From VSJD01 sp964617825 (lineage in GTDB: Bacteria; Verrucomicrobiota; Kiritimatiellia; JAAZAB01): 64,000 nucleotides of DNA. Position numbers and translations under genes: made by a program. The stretch covers positions 1 through 64,000 of the forward strand of contig CAZTWL010000019.1 of NCBI GenBank assembly GCA_964617825.1. The letters run 5' to 3'. This document shows, piece by piece, positions 52,367 to 60,619 of this stretch. Position 1 is the first letter of the stretch. Each line of letters starts with the position of its first letter. Below the pieces are notes generated by a model. The model was not told the DNA's origin and made no database searches. It saw only the letters and a program-made list of their open reading frames with translations.

Positions 52367-54154
52367 TTATGCCTTTTGCAGGCGCTTCTCAAGCGCGGCC
52401 AATTCGTCCGTGAGCGCTTGCGGCAGACGTTCGCCGATTTTTTTGAAATGTTCGCGGATGCCGGGCAGTTCCTTGAGCCAGCCGGCCACATCCACGCGCA
52501 GGAGTTCCTTCAAATCCTCGGCGCCGACATTCAGACCCTTGGTGTCCAGCGCGGCCATTGGTGGCATGAGGCCGATAGGTGTTTCCACCGCCTGGCCTTT
52601 GCCGGCCGCCCGTTCGTAGATCCATTTCAGGATGCGGCTGTTTTCACCGTAGCCAGGCCAGAGCCATTTGCCTTGGGGCGACTTGCGGAACCAGTTTACA
52701 TAAAAGATGCGCGGCAATTTGGAGGCGCTCGCTTGCTTCCCGGTCTTCAGCCAATGCGCCAGGTAATCACCCATATTATATCCGCAGAAGGGTAGCATGG
52801 CCATCGGATCGCGGCGCACCACGCCCACGGCGCCGGCGGCGGCCGCGGTTGTTTCCGAGGACTGAATTGCCCCCAGAAATGTGCCGTGTTGCCAGGAAAA
52901 AGCCTCGCAAACGAGCGGGATCGTGGTGGGGCGGCGTCCGCCAAGCAGGATGGCGGAGATCGGCACGCCCTTCGGGTCTTCCCAGGCGGGGTCCACCACC
53001 GGGCACTGGGCCAGGGGCGCCGTAAAGCGGGCGTTGGGATGCGATGCCTTGCGGCCGCAGCCCTTGGCCCATTCCTGCCCTTGCCAGTCCGTCAGCTTTG
53101 CCGGCGTTTCCGTGGTCATGTCCTCCCACCACACATCGCCGTCGGGAGTCATGGCCACATTGGTGAAAATGCTGTTCGCGTTCAGGGTCAGGAGCGCGTT
53201 AGGATTGGATTGCATCGAGGTGCCCGGCGCCACACCGAAACAGCCAGCCTCGGGATTGATCGCATAGAGCCGGCCGTCGGCGCCGAATTTCATCCAGGCG
53301 ATGTCGTCGCCTACGCAGCGTATTTTCCAGCCGGGCAAAGTCGGGTTCATCATGGCCAGGTTGGTCTTGCCGCAGGCGCTGGGGAAGGCCGCTGCAACGT
53401 AAATTGTTGGGCCTTTCGGCGGGGTCAGTCCCAGAATAAGCATGTGTTCGGCCAGCCAGCCTTCGTCCCGCGCCATGGCGGAGGCGATGCGCAGCGCAAA
53501 GCATTTCTTGCCCAGGAGCGCGTTGCCGCCGTAGCCGCTGCCGAACGACCAGATGGCGCGCTCTTCGGGGAAATGCACGATATATTTGTTTTCGGTGTTA
53601 CAGGGCCAGGGGACATCCTGGGCGCCGTTCTTCAAGGGCGCGCCCACCGAATGCAGACAGCGCACGAATTTGCCGTTGCCCAGCACGTCGAGCACGGCTT
53701 TGCCCATGCGGGTCATTATGCGCATGTTGCAGACAACGTAAGGCGAATCCGTGATTTCGATGCCGATATGGGCGATCTTGGAGCCCAGCGGGCCCATGCT
53801 GAACGGGATCACATACATTGTCCGGCCCTGCATGCATCCGCGGAAAAGGTCGGTGAGCGTGGCTTTCATTTCGTCCGGGTCGCGCCAGTTGTTGGTGGGG
53901 CCGGCATCCTCCTTAAGGCGGGAGCAGATGAAGGTGCGGTCTTCGGTGCGCGCCACATCGGAAGGATTGGACCGGCATAGATAGCTGTTCGGCCGCTTCT
54001 GCTCGTCGAGTTTGATGAACGTTCCGGATTTGACCATCTCGCCGCACAGACGATCATATTCCGCCTGCGAGCCGTCGCACCATTGGACCCGATCCGGGGC
54101 GCAGAGCCCCGCGATTCCATTTACCCATGCCAGCAAGGCATTGTTCTTGGTCAT
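52367..54154 (-). CDS. pckG: Phosphoenolpyruvate carboxykinase (GTP)
   Basis: Converts oxaloacetate and GTP to PEP, CO2 and GDP for gluconeogenesis, or runs in reverse in fermentative CO2 fixation. The 595 residues match the GTP-dependent family. The kinase-1a loop FPSACGKTNLAMM contains the reactive cysteine. PNARFTAPLAQCPVVDPAWEDPKGVPISAILLGGRRPTTIPLV and FYVNWFRK are family-specific. The ATG at 54154 was chosen over one at 54169 because GGAGGAA lies six bases upstream of it. It has its own likely promoter. Confidence 0.96.
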   Translation of the reverse strand: MTKNNALLAWVNGIAGLCAPDRVQWCDGSQAEYDRLCGEMVKSGTFIKLDEQKRPNSYLCRSNPSDVARTEDRTFICSRLKEDAGPTNNWRDPDEMKATLTDLFRGCMQGRTMYVIPFSMGPLGSKIAHIGIEITDSPYVVCNMRIMTRMGKAVLDVLGNGKFVRCLHSVGAPLKNGAQDVPWPCNTENKYIVHFPEERAIWSFGSGYGGNALLGKKCFALRIASAMARDEGWLAEHMLILGLTPPKGPTIYVAAAFPSACGKTNLAMMNPTLPGWKIRCVGDDIAWMKFGADGRLYAINPEAGCFGVAPGTSMQSNPNALLTLNANSIFTNVAMTPDGDVWWEDMTTETPAKLTDWQGQEWAKGCGRKASHPNARFTAPLAQCPVVDPAWEDPKGVPISAILLGGRRPTTIPLVCEAFSWQHGTFLGAIQSSETTAAAAGAVGVVRRDPMAMLPFCGYNMGDYLAHWLKTGKQASASKLPRIFYVNWFRKSPQGKWLWPGYGENSRILKWIYERAAGKGQAVETPIGLMPPMAALDTKGLNVGAEDLKELLRVDVAGWLKELPGIREHFKKIGERLPQALTDELAALEKRLQKA

Positions 54155-54205
54155 GTCTGTTTCCTCCATCTCGCCGATTCCAGTCGAAGCGTTCGTTGCC
54201 CGCGG

Positions 54206-54234
54206 ATTTGAGCCTGCCGTCGTCGTTTTGTCAA
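54206..54234 (-). promoter_or_regulatory. Possible pckG promoter
   Basis: On the minus strand a perfect TTGACA (54234-54229), a 17-base spacer and TCAAAT (54211-54206) lie 52 bases before the pckG start. Confidence 0.45.
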
Positions 54235-54282
54235 TGGTAAATTCGCGATTTTATAATAGAGGTAGCGCTGCTGGTTGCTTCT

Positions 54283-55530
54283 TTATTTTGTCCTCAACCA
54301 GATCCAGCCGATTGTAACCAGAAGGGACAGGGCCGTTACCGGGATGCCGATGCGGGCGTGCTCCTTGAAGCCGATCGTGATTCCATATTGCCGCGCCTGT
54401 TCGATGGTGATCAGGTTGGCGATGCTGCCGAGGGTGATCAGGTTGCCGGCATACGTGCTGGCCAAGGCCAGTACGTACCATTCCGTTGCCCGGGTCTGAT
54501 CCAGGAACTGGACGATCAGCATCGTGGCGGGTACGTTGCTGACTATATTGCTCAACAGCGCCGAGAGGCCGGTCAGGATGTATAGGTTGTGCATATCGAC
54601 CCCGCAGTCTTTCAGGTTGGTTACCAGCGTTGCCGGGATGCCGGTCAGCATGAAACCGCCGATGACGATGAATAGTCCGCAAAAAAGCGTCAGCAGGTGC
54701 CAGTCCACCTGTTCCAGCATGTCGCGCGTGCGCATCTGCCGGCTGCAAAGCAGGAGCCCGGCAATGGAAAGCGCGGTCACTTCCCTGGGGATATGGGTGA
54801 AAAACAACAGAATCAATGCCCCGGTGGCCAGCAGTCCCTTGATACTCTGGCGGCGATTGAATTGCGGCCAGGCAACGGCTTCCATGTTCGGCGCTGGCTT
54901 GCCCTGAAAACGGCCGCGATAAAGCCAGATAATGACGCCGTAGGCCAGGGCCAGTGAAATCAGCGAAGGCACGCTGCACCAGGCCAGGAATGGTCCGAAG
55001 GCCAGGTGGCCCATCTGGCCGATCAACATGTTTTGCGGATTGCCGATGATTGTGGCGGCCGAGCCGATATTGCTGGCCACCGCCATGCCGATCAAAAAAG
55101 GCACGGGGTTCAATCCGGCCCGGAGCAGGGCGACCGCCAGCACGGGCGTGAAGGCCAAACAGATCACGTCGTTGACCAGGAGGGCCGAAAGAACGGCGGT
55201 TACGGCCATGATGATCAGCAGAAATAATTTGTCGCGCGCAATGAAACGGCCGAGACGCAGCGCCGTCCAGGTGTAAAAACCGCCCACGCGGAATTGGGCG
55301 GAGACGACCATCAGCGCGTAGAGCAGGAGCAGGGTGGGGGCGTCGATTGCGTGCAAGGACTGGGGCATGCTGAGCACGCCGGTGGCAACCATGGCAATGG
55401 CGCCCAACAACGCGATGCCGGTCCGATCCAAAACCAGGCGCGGCACGCTGCCGATGGCAATCCCGGCATAGGTTGCCATGAAAATGCCGGTGGCGATCCA
55501 ACTGAGCCATTGTTCGGGAATCACATGCAT
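54283..55530 (-). CDS. SLC13/ArsB-type permease
   Basis: Inner-membrane transporter of 415 residues with about eleven hydrophobic helices. The motif SNIGSAATIIGNPQNMLIG is the anion-binding loop of the ArsB/NhaD/SLC13 (ion transporter) superfamily and is repeated in the second half as TYAGNLITLGSIANLIT. It probably moves dicarboxylates, citrate, arsenite or sulfate; no ars genes lie nearby. It lies upstream of pckG in the same direction, which would fit dicarboxylate uptake, but the 128-base gap carries a separate promoter. Confidence 0.88.
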   Translation of the reverse strand: MHVIPEQWLSWIATGIFMATYAGIAIGSVPRLVLDRTGIALLGAIAMVATGVLSMPQSLHAIDAPTLLLLYALMVVSAQFRVGGFYTWTALRLGRFIARDKLFLLIIMAVTAVLSALLVNDVICLAFTPVLAVALLRAGLNPVPFLIGMAVASNIGSAATIIGNPQNMLIGQMGHLAFGPFLAWCSVPSLISLALAYGVIIWLYRGRFQGKPAPNMEAVAWPQFNRRQSIKGLLATGALILLFFTHIPREVTALSIAGLLLCSRQMRTRDMLEQVDWHLLTLFCGLFIVIGGFMLTGIPATLVTNLKDCGVDMHNLYILTGLSALLSNIVSNVPATMLIVQFLDQTRATEWYVLALASTYAGNLITLGSIANLITIEQARQYGITIGFKEHARIGIPVTALSLLVTIGWIWLRTK

Positions 55531-55727
55531 GTGCGCAGTCTATGTCGGTCGATAATGGATGCAAGGATAAATCCGAATGCCTTGCCAGAAAAACACTCTG
55601 GGTAAGGGGGACAAGCGGTGCGGATTGGGTAAAACGGATCGCGCGTGATCTTGGACCAACTGCTTTGTGGGCACTTCCATCTTAACCGCTTCTTCCTTTT
55701 AAGGCCGTAGCCATGGCGAGAAACAAC

Positions 55728-55756
55728 TTGATCGCCAAGGTGGCGCGGCATAGAAT
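55728..55756 (+). promoter_or_regulatory. Promoter of the GH20/GH67-like gene
   Basis: TTGATC at 55728-55733, a 17-base spacer and TAGAAT at 55751-55756, continuing as TAGAATTCA, lie 44 bases before the start. The rest of the 270-base gap to the permease gene shows nothing. Confidence 0.5.
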
Positions 55757-55800
55757 TCAAGCGCAATTTGCAGCGTTTTTTCAAACAAGGAGACTAGACG

Positions 55801-57984
55801 ATGACCATGCAACTGAAGGAAAAAAATTACCAGTTCCGTCAATTGATGAATCAGGTCCATTTGCCCGGCCGGCGCGATCCGGCGGCTGTGCCGGCGGATG
55901 GCGAAGTCGTCGTTGACCAGACCTGGCAAATTGCGATTGGGGAGCATGCCGCGGATCTGACTGTTTTGGGCGCCAAGGATTTGCAGGATTACTTTTTTAC
56001 CAGCATGGACCTGACCATACCGCTGCGACGCTATGCCGGACGGGAGCTGGAGACGTTGACCAAAGCGCTGGTGCTGGCGGAAAAAAGCGAACTGGACAAA
56101 CTTGGTCAAGCGCTGGCGACGCCACGCAGCTATTTGTTCTCCGCCAGCCGCGAGCGGGTGATTGTTTGCGGCAATGACAGCGCCGGGGTGGCGCAGGGTG
56201 GCTATTATCTTGAAGACTTGATGAATTTGCGCGAAGCGCCTTTTTTGAGCATCCAACGTGCTCCGGTCGAAAGGAAGCCGCTTTTTGCGCCGCGGATGGT
56301 GCATTCCGGCTGGGGCATCGACCAGTTTCCCGATGCGCATTTGCATGCCATGGCTCATGCCGGTTTCGATTCGGTCCTGCTTTTTGTCAAGGGCGTCGAT
56401 GAGACCACGGTCGGATATCTCGATTTCAATGACCTGATCGACCGCGCCGAAAAATTCGGCCTGGGTGTTTATTTTTACAGCTATTTGAATGCGAGCAAGC
56501 ATCCCGACGAAAAGGATGCGGACGAATATTTCGATCGCGTTTATGGCGCGGTGTTCCGTCATGCGCCGCGGGCCCGCGGAATCATCCTGGTGGGCGAATC
56601 CTGCCGGTTTCCGAGCAAGGATCCGCACGTGGCCCCTTTCCCGGCGGGCGGATCCGACTCGGGTGTCAGTCGCATTGCCGACGGCCGGGTGTGGGAAGGA
56701 TTCTGGCCCTGTTACGATTACCCCAAATGGGTCAACGCGGTCAAGAAAGCGGTCCGCCGCTATGCGCCCAAGGCGGACATCGTTTTCTGGACATACAACT
56801 GGGGCTGGGCGCCTAAGGAGGAACGTCTCAAGCTGATCGGGACGCTGCCGAAGGATATTTCGCTGGAAGTAACCTTCGAAATGTTCGAACAGATCGAATA
56901 CCAAAAATTCAGCGCCATTGTGCCGGACTATACAATCTCGTTTGCCGGGCCCGGCAGCTATTTTACTTCCGAAGCGGCTGCGGCTAAAAAGCGGAATCTC
57001 CCATTGTATGCCATGACCAATACCGGGGGTATGACCTGGGACGTTGGGGTGGTGCCATACATTCCCACGCCGCAGCAGTGGTTCAAGCGTTACGCGCAAA
57101 TGCACCATGCAAGGAAACAATGGAATTTGAGCGGATTGATGGATTCCCATCATTATGGCTGGTATCCCTCCCCGGTCAGCGAATGCGCCAAGTGGAGTTT
57201 CTGGTCGCCGGAAGTCGATCTGGACGAGAAACTGCGCCAGATAGCAGCGCGCGATTTCAGTCAAAAGGCGGCGCCGCTGGTGGTCAAAGCCTGGGAATTA
57301 TGGAGCAAAGCGCTGAGCGCCTTTACGCCTTCCAATGAGGATCAATATGGCCCTTTGCGCGTCGGCCCATCCTATCCCCTGGTTTTTCATCCGACCTTTC
57401 ACCCATATGTCGAGCATAAATTACTCATGCCCGAGGTGCCGTATGCGCACTTCGGCAATCATATTACCTTTGCCTTGTATGAGCCTAATGACCGCCACGG
57501 CCAAACCGCCGTCGGCCGGCGGGTCAGCGAGGAGGCCAGGCTCATGGCCGGAGCGATCAAGATTTGGGCGCAGGGTGTGGCCCTGATGGAAAAAGCGCTG
57601 ACGCTGACTCCGGAGCGCAAGTTGGCAAGAGCGGCCAAGATGGCCGGAGTCGGCAGCTTTTTCCTGAAAGCGCTGATCACCACGCTGCATTGCAAAGAGT
57701 GGTGGCTCTTGAACCGGCAACTGCTGGTTCAAGCGGATTTTGCCCGGGCCGGTAAAATTCTGGATCGGCTGGAAGAAGTCGCCGCCGCCGAATTGGCCAA
57801 TGCGCAGGATACCATTCCGCTGGTCGAAGCCGATTCGCGCCTGGGATGGGAGCCGAGCATGGAGTATATGACCGATCGCAATCATCTTGAGTGGAAAATC
57901 GGTCAGGTAAAGAACTTGCTCGAGCGCGTGTTGCCGGACTACCGGCAGACCCTGCGGGTAAAACCGCTGAAAAACGGTGTATGA
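55801..57984 (+). CDS. GH20/GH67-like TIM-barrel glycoside hydrolase, cytoplasmic
   Basis: 727 residues with no signal peptide. Residues 20-160 resemble the alpha/beta N-terminal domain shared by GH20, GH67 and GH84 enzymes (ADLTVLGAKDLQDYFF ... VIVCGNDSAGVAQGGYYLED). A TIM barrel follows (RMVHSGWGIDQFPDAHLHAMAHAGFDSVLL, DYPKWVNAVKKAVRRYAP, IVFWTYNWGW), with possible acid residues in IILVGESCRF and LEVTFEMFE. The C-terminal 200 residues are helical. AAGGAG lies before the ATG. It may cleave amino sugars or uronides from imported oligosaccharides. Family assignment is tentative. Confidence 0.7.
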   Translation: MTMQLKEKNYQFRQLMNQVHLPGRRDPAAVPADGEVVVDQTWQIAIGEHAADLTVLGAKDLQDYFFTSMDLTIPLRRYAGRELETLTKALVLAEKSELDKLGQALATPRSYLFSASRERVIVCGNDSAGVAQGGYYLEDLMNLREAPFLSIQRAPVERKPLFAPRMVHSGWGIDQFPDAHLHAMAHAGFDSVLLFVKGVDETTVGYLDFNDLIDRAEKFGLGVYFYSYLNASKHPDEKDADEYFDRVYGAVFRHAPRARGIILVGESCRFPSKDPHVAPFPAGGSDSGVSRIADGRVWEGFWPCYDYPKWVNAVKKAVRRYAPKADIVFWTYNWGWAPKEERLKLIGTLPKDISLEVTFEMFEQIEYQKFSAIVPDYTISFAGPGSYFTSEAAAAKKRNLPLYAMTNTGGMTWDVGVVPYIPTPQQWFKRYAQMHHARKQWNLSGLMDSHHYGWYPSPVSECAKWSFWSPEVDLDEKLRQIAARDFSQKAAPLVVKAWELWSKALSAFTPSNEDQYGPLRVGPSYPLVFHPTFHPYVEHKLLMPEVPYAHFGNHITFALYEPNDRHGQTAVGRRVSEEARLMAGAIKIWAQGVALMEKALTLTPERKLARAAKMAGVGSFFLKALITTLHCKEWWLLNRQLLVQADFARAGKILDRLEEVAAAELANAQDTIPLVEADSRLGWEPSMEYMTDRNHLEWKIGQVKNLLERVLPDYRQTLRVKPLKNGV

Positions 57985-58065
57985 GTAAACGATCGCAGCG
58001 GATTTGCCGGTCCAAGCTTTCCTTTTGCCTGGCATAAAAATCCATCATTATGGCAGGAATGTCTA

Positions 58066-58095
58066 TTGCTTTTCTTCCGAAAACTTGCCTAGAAT
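58066..58095 (+). promoter_or_regulatory. Promoter of the first DUF4838 gene
   Basis: TTGCTT at 58066-58071, an 18-base spacer and TAGAAT at 58090-58095, continuing as TAGAATGCA, lie 58 bases before the start. Confidence 0.5.
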
Positions 58096-58153
58096 GCAAA
58101 CATAAATTTTGGCCTGCGGTTTTGCCTGCGGCAAGTCGAAAGGATATCGGTCG

Positions 58154-60559
58154 ATGGGATCATTCCTGAGGTGTTGTGCCAGCGTCATGTTGGTGGCCGC
58201 ATCCGGCGCGACCGTGAACAACATTCCCCTGGTAGAGGACGGGAAAGCGGTCAGTTGCATCGTCCTCGCGGAGAACGCCGGGCCGGTGGAAAAGCACGCC
58301 GCGTCTGAACTGTCGCTTTATCTGGAAAAAGCGACCGGAGCCAAAGTCGGCATCGGAATTATTCCATCCAAAGCGCTCCATAATATCTACCTTGGGACGG
58401 CTGAGGCTAAAAACGTTCCGCGGGGCGCTGCCATCGACGCGGCTGTTTCCCAACTGAAGGATGATGGCTTCGTTCTTGCCGCCGACAGGGACGGCGTTCG
58501 TATCATCGGCAAAAATCCGGTCGGCGCGCTCTATGGCGCTTACGAAATCCTGAAAAAATATGCCGACATGCGCTGGTTTGCCCCGGGGGCGGCGTTTGAA
58601 TATTGCCCGAAGCGAACGGCCGTGGCCGTGCCGGAGCAAATTTCGATAAATAATCCGTCGTTCAAATATCGTTACATGCGGCTTGACTATGCCAATACCA
58701 ATTCAAGGATACTCGATACTTGGGATTGGATGGTCCGCAACGGCTTGACCATCCATGTCGCAAAAAACTCGTATAATCGGTGTTTTAGCGAAGACATGGA
58801 CAAGCGCGGGGCCAAGATCCACGAGTACAGTTCTTTTTCGACGTTCCTGAGCGATGATTATTTTGGCGTGCATCCCGAGTACTATTCTGAGATCGACGGC
58901 AAACGTCGGCCCCAGCAGATGAAAGGAATGCCCGGGCAGCCGCAGCCCTGCACCTCCAATCCGAAAGTCGCGGAAATCATGGCGGAATCCATCAACCGGA
59001 TGCTGGATGTTCCGCCCAGGGGCGGGCAATTCGTGCTTGGCAACAACAACGATACGCGCTGGTGCCAGTGCGCCGAATGCGCCAAGATCGATCCGCCGGA
59101 TGAAAAGCAGAATGAATATGTGAGCACCCGCTATTACACCCTTGTCAATCGGATAGCCCGTCTGGTTTATATGGCGCATCCGGACGATACCCTCTGGGCC
59201 CGCGCCTATCACTGGAATTTTCAGTGTCCGCCGACCGGCATCACGCCCGATCCCCGTCTGATCGTCGAGTATGCCAACCTATATCGCTGCAATCGTCATT
59301 CCATTGACGATCCTAAATGCCGGGGCAATGCGATCTTGCGGGACATCTTGCAACGTTGGCTGAAGTTTGAAAATCCAATAACCATTCTTGAATATTACGC
59401 ATATCAAGGTGCGCCGGCGGAGAACATCGTTGCCAGGGATATTAAATATTACAGCCAAATTGGCCTGGCTGGATGCGGTCTTGTCAGCATCCCACCCGAC
59501 GGGACGTTTCTCCCGGGACGGGAACAGGTTCGCGATAAATGGCTGAAAGTCTGGCAGTCATATTATGTGGCTGCCAGTCTGCTCTGGAATGTCAATGCCG
59601 ATTACAACGCGCTTTACGAGGACATGGGATCCAAATATTACGGGGAAACATGGCCGGTCATGGGCCAATACCGCAAACTGCTCATCCAGGCTTACGAGGA
59701 AATCCCAGGCCATCTCGGCTCCAACGGCCGATGCCTGGAAAAGCCGGGTGTGGAGGCCAAGCTCCTGCAGTTGCTGGCCGAGGCCGAAAAAGCCGCCGGC
59801 GACGACCAGGCGGCGCCGGCAAAGATCAAACGGGAAAGGGAATATTTGACATCTATTCAAGCTGAGTACGCGAAATACGTTTCCCGGCAAAAGCGGCAGA
59901 AGAAAATCAATATCGATCGGCGCTCGGCAAACATTGTCATCGATGGCAAGTTTGACGAGGAAGACTGGAAGAAAGCCCCTGCCATAACCGGTTTTGTCGC
60001 GACGGACGGCAAGACTGCGGCTGATCCGCAGACATTCGTTAAGTTGCTCTATGACGATGACAACATTTATCTGGCAATTGAAGCCTTGGAGCCCGAGCCG
60101 GGTAGAATGAAGATGGGCGTCAAGCAGCGCGACGGCGCCCTATGGGAAGACAGCGGGCTGGAGCTGTTCATTGCCGCGCAGGGCGTGGATGCCAATTACA
60201 CGCAGACAATTTTCAATCCCAACGGAACAATTTACGATGCCATCGTTGTCCCGGTGGCAGCGCAGAGGGCGGATGTAAAATTCGATTCCGGCATTGAGCT
60301 CAAGACGAGCATCCTGGCGGACCGATGGGTGGCTGAAATCCGCGTTCCGACCGCGCCTTTCGGTTGTAAAATCAATGCCGGGGATGTGTGGAATATGAAT
60401 GTTGGCCGCAGCCGTAACCTGGTTGACGGGAAAAGCCAGCTAAGTTCCTGGAGCGACGGCGTTTTCCACGGGGCGGAAGCCTTCCGTCCGGTGATTTTCG
60501 GCGGTGAGGGATTGCTCGAAGCCGGCGATTATAAGGATTCGGCGAAGCTTGGTAAATAA
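58154..60559 (+). CDS. Exported DUF4838 glycoside-hydrolase-like protein with CBM9-like tail (paralog 1)
   Basis: 801 residues with a signal peptide (FLRCCASVMLVAASGA). An N-terminal GH20/GH67-type alpha/beta domain (about 15-160) is followed by DUF4838 (about 200-480) with NNNDTRWCQCAECAKID and ILEYYAYQGAP. A CBM9-like domain closes the protein (INIDRRSANIVIDGKFDEEDWKKA, then LWEDSGLELFIAAQG). The ATG at 58154 has AAAGGA about ten bases upstream; an in-frame ATG at 58109 was rejected because it spoils the signal peptide. Its promoter and 60-base spacing from the paralog suggest a two-gene unit. Probably exposed or periplasmic; it may act on plant or algal glycans, but no member activity can be inferred with certainty. 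Confidence 0.85.
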   Translation: MGSFLRCCASVMLVAASGATVNNIPLVEDGKAVSCIVLAENAGPVEKHAASELSLYLEKATGAKVGIGIIPSKALHNIYLGTAEAKNVPRGAAIDAAVSQLKDDGFVLAADRDGVRIIGKNPVGALYGAYEILKKYADMRWFAPGAAFEYCPKRTAVAVPEQISINNPSFKYRYMRLDYANTNSRILDTWDWMVRNGLTIHVAKNSYNRCFSEDMDKRGAKIHEYSSFSTFLSDDYFGVHPEYYSEIDGKRRPQQMKGMPGQPQPCTSNPKVAEIMAESINRMLDVPPRGGQFVLGNNNDTRWCQCAECAKIDPPDEKQNEYVSTRYYTLVNRIARLVYMAHPDDTLWARAYHWNFQCPPTGITPDPRLIVEYANLYRCNRHSIDDPKCRGNAILRDILQRWLKFENPITILEYYAYQGAPAENIVARDIKYYSQIGLAGCGLVSIPPDGTFLPGREQVRDKWLKVWQSYYVAASLLWNVNADYNALYEDMGSKYYGETWPVMGQYRKLLIQAYEEIPGHLGSNGRCLEKPGVEAKLLQLLAEAEKAAGDDQAAPAKIKREREYLTSIQAEYAKYVSRQKRQKKINIDRRSANIVIDGKFDEEDWKKAPAITGFVATDGKTAADPQTFVKLLYDDDNIYLAIEALEPEPGRMKMGVKQRDGALWEDSGLELFIAAQGVDANYTQTIFNPNGTIYDAIVVPVAAQRADVKFDSGIELKTSILADRWVAEIRVPTAPFGCKINAGDVWNMNVGRSRNLVDGKSQLSSWSDGVFHGAEAFRPVIFGGEGLLEAGDYKDSAKLGK

Positions 60560-60619
60560 CCCGAGAGATAATGTCCTCATGAATTCCAAGATAAAAGCAT
60601 AATCAGAAAGGAAATCGAG

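Noticed and set aside
55699..57264. A 521-codon minus-strand frame opposite the GH20/GH67-like gene
   Set aside because: The plus-strand gene has a Shine-Dalgarno, a promoter and TIM-barrel features; the reverse frame reads His/Arg-rich without domain similarity.
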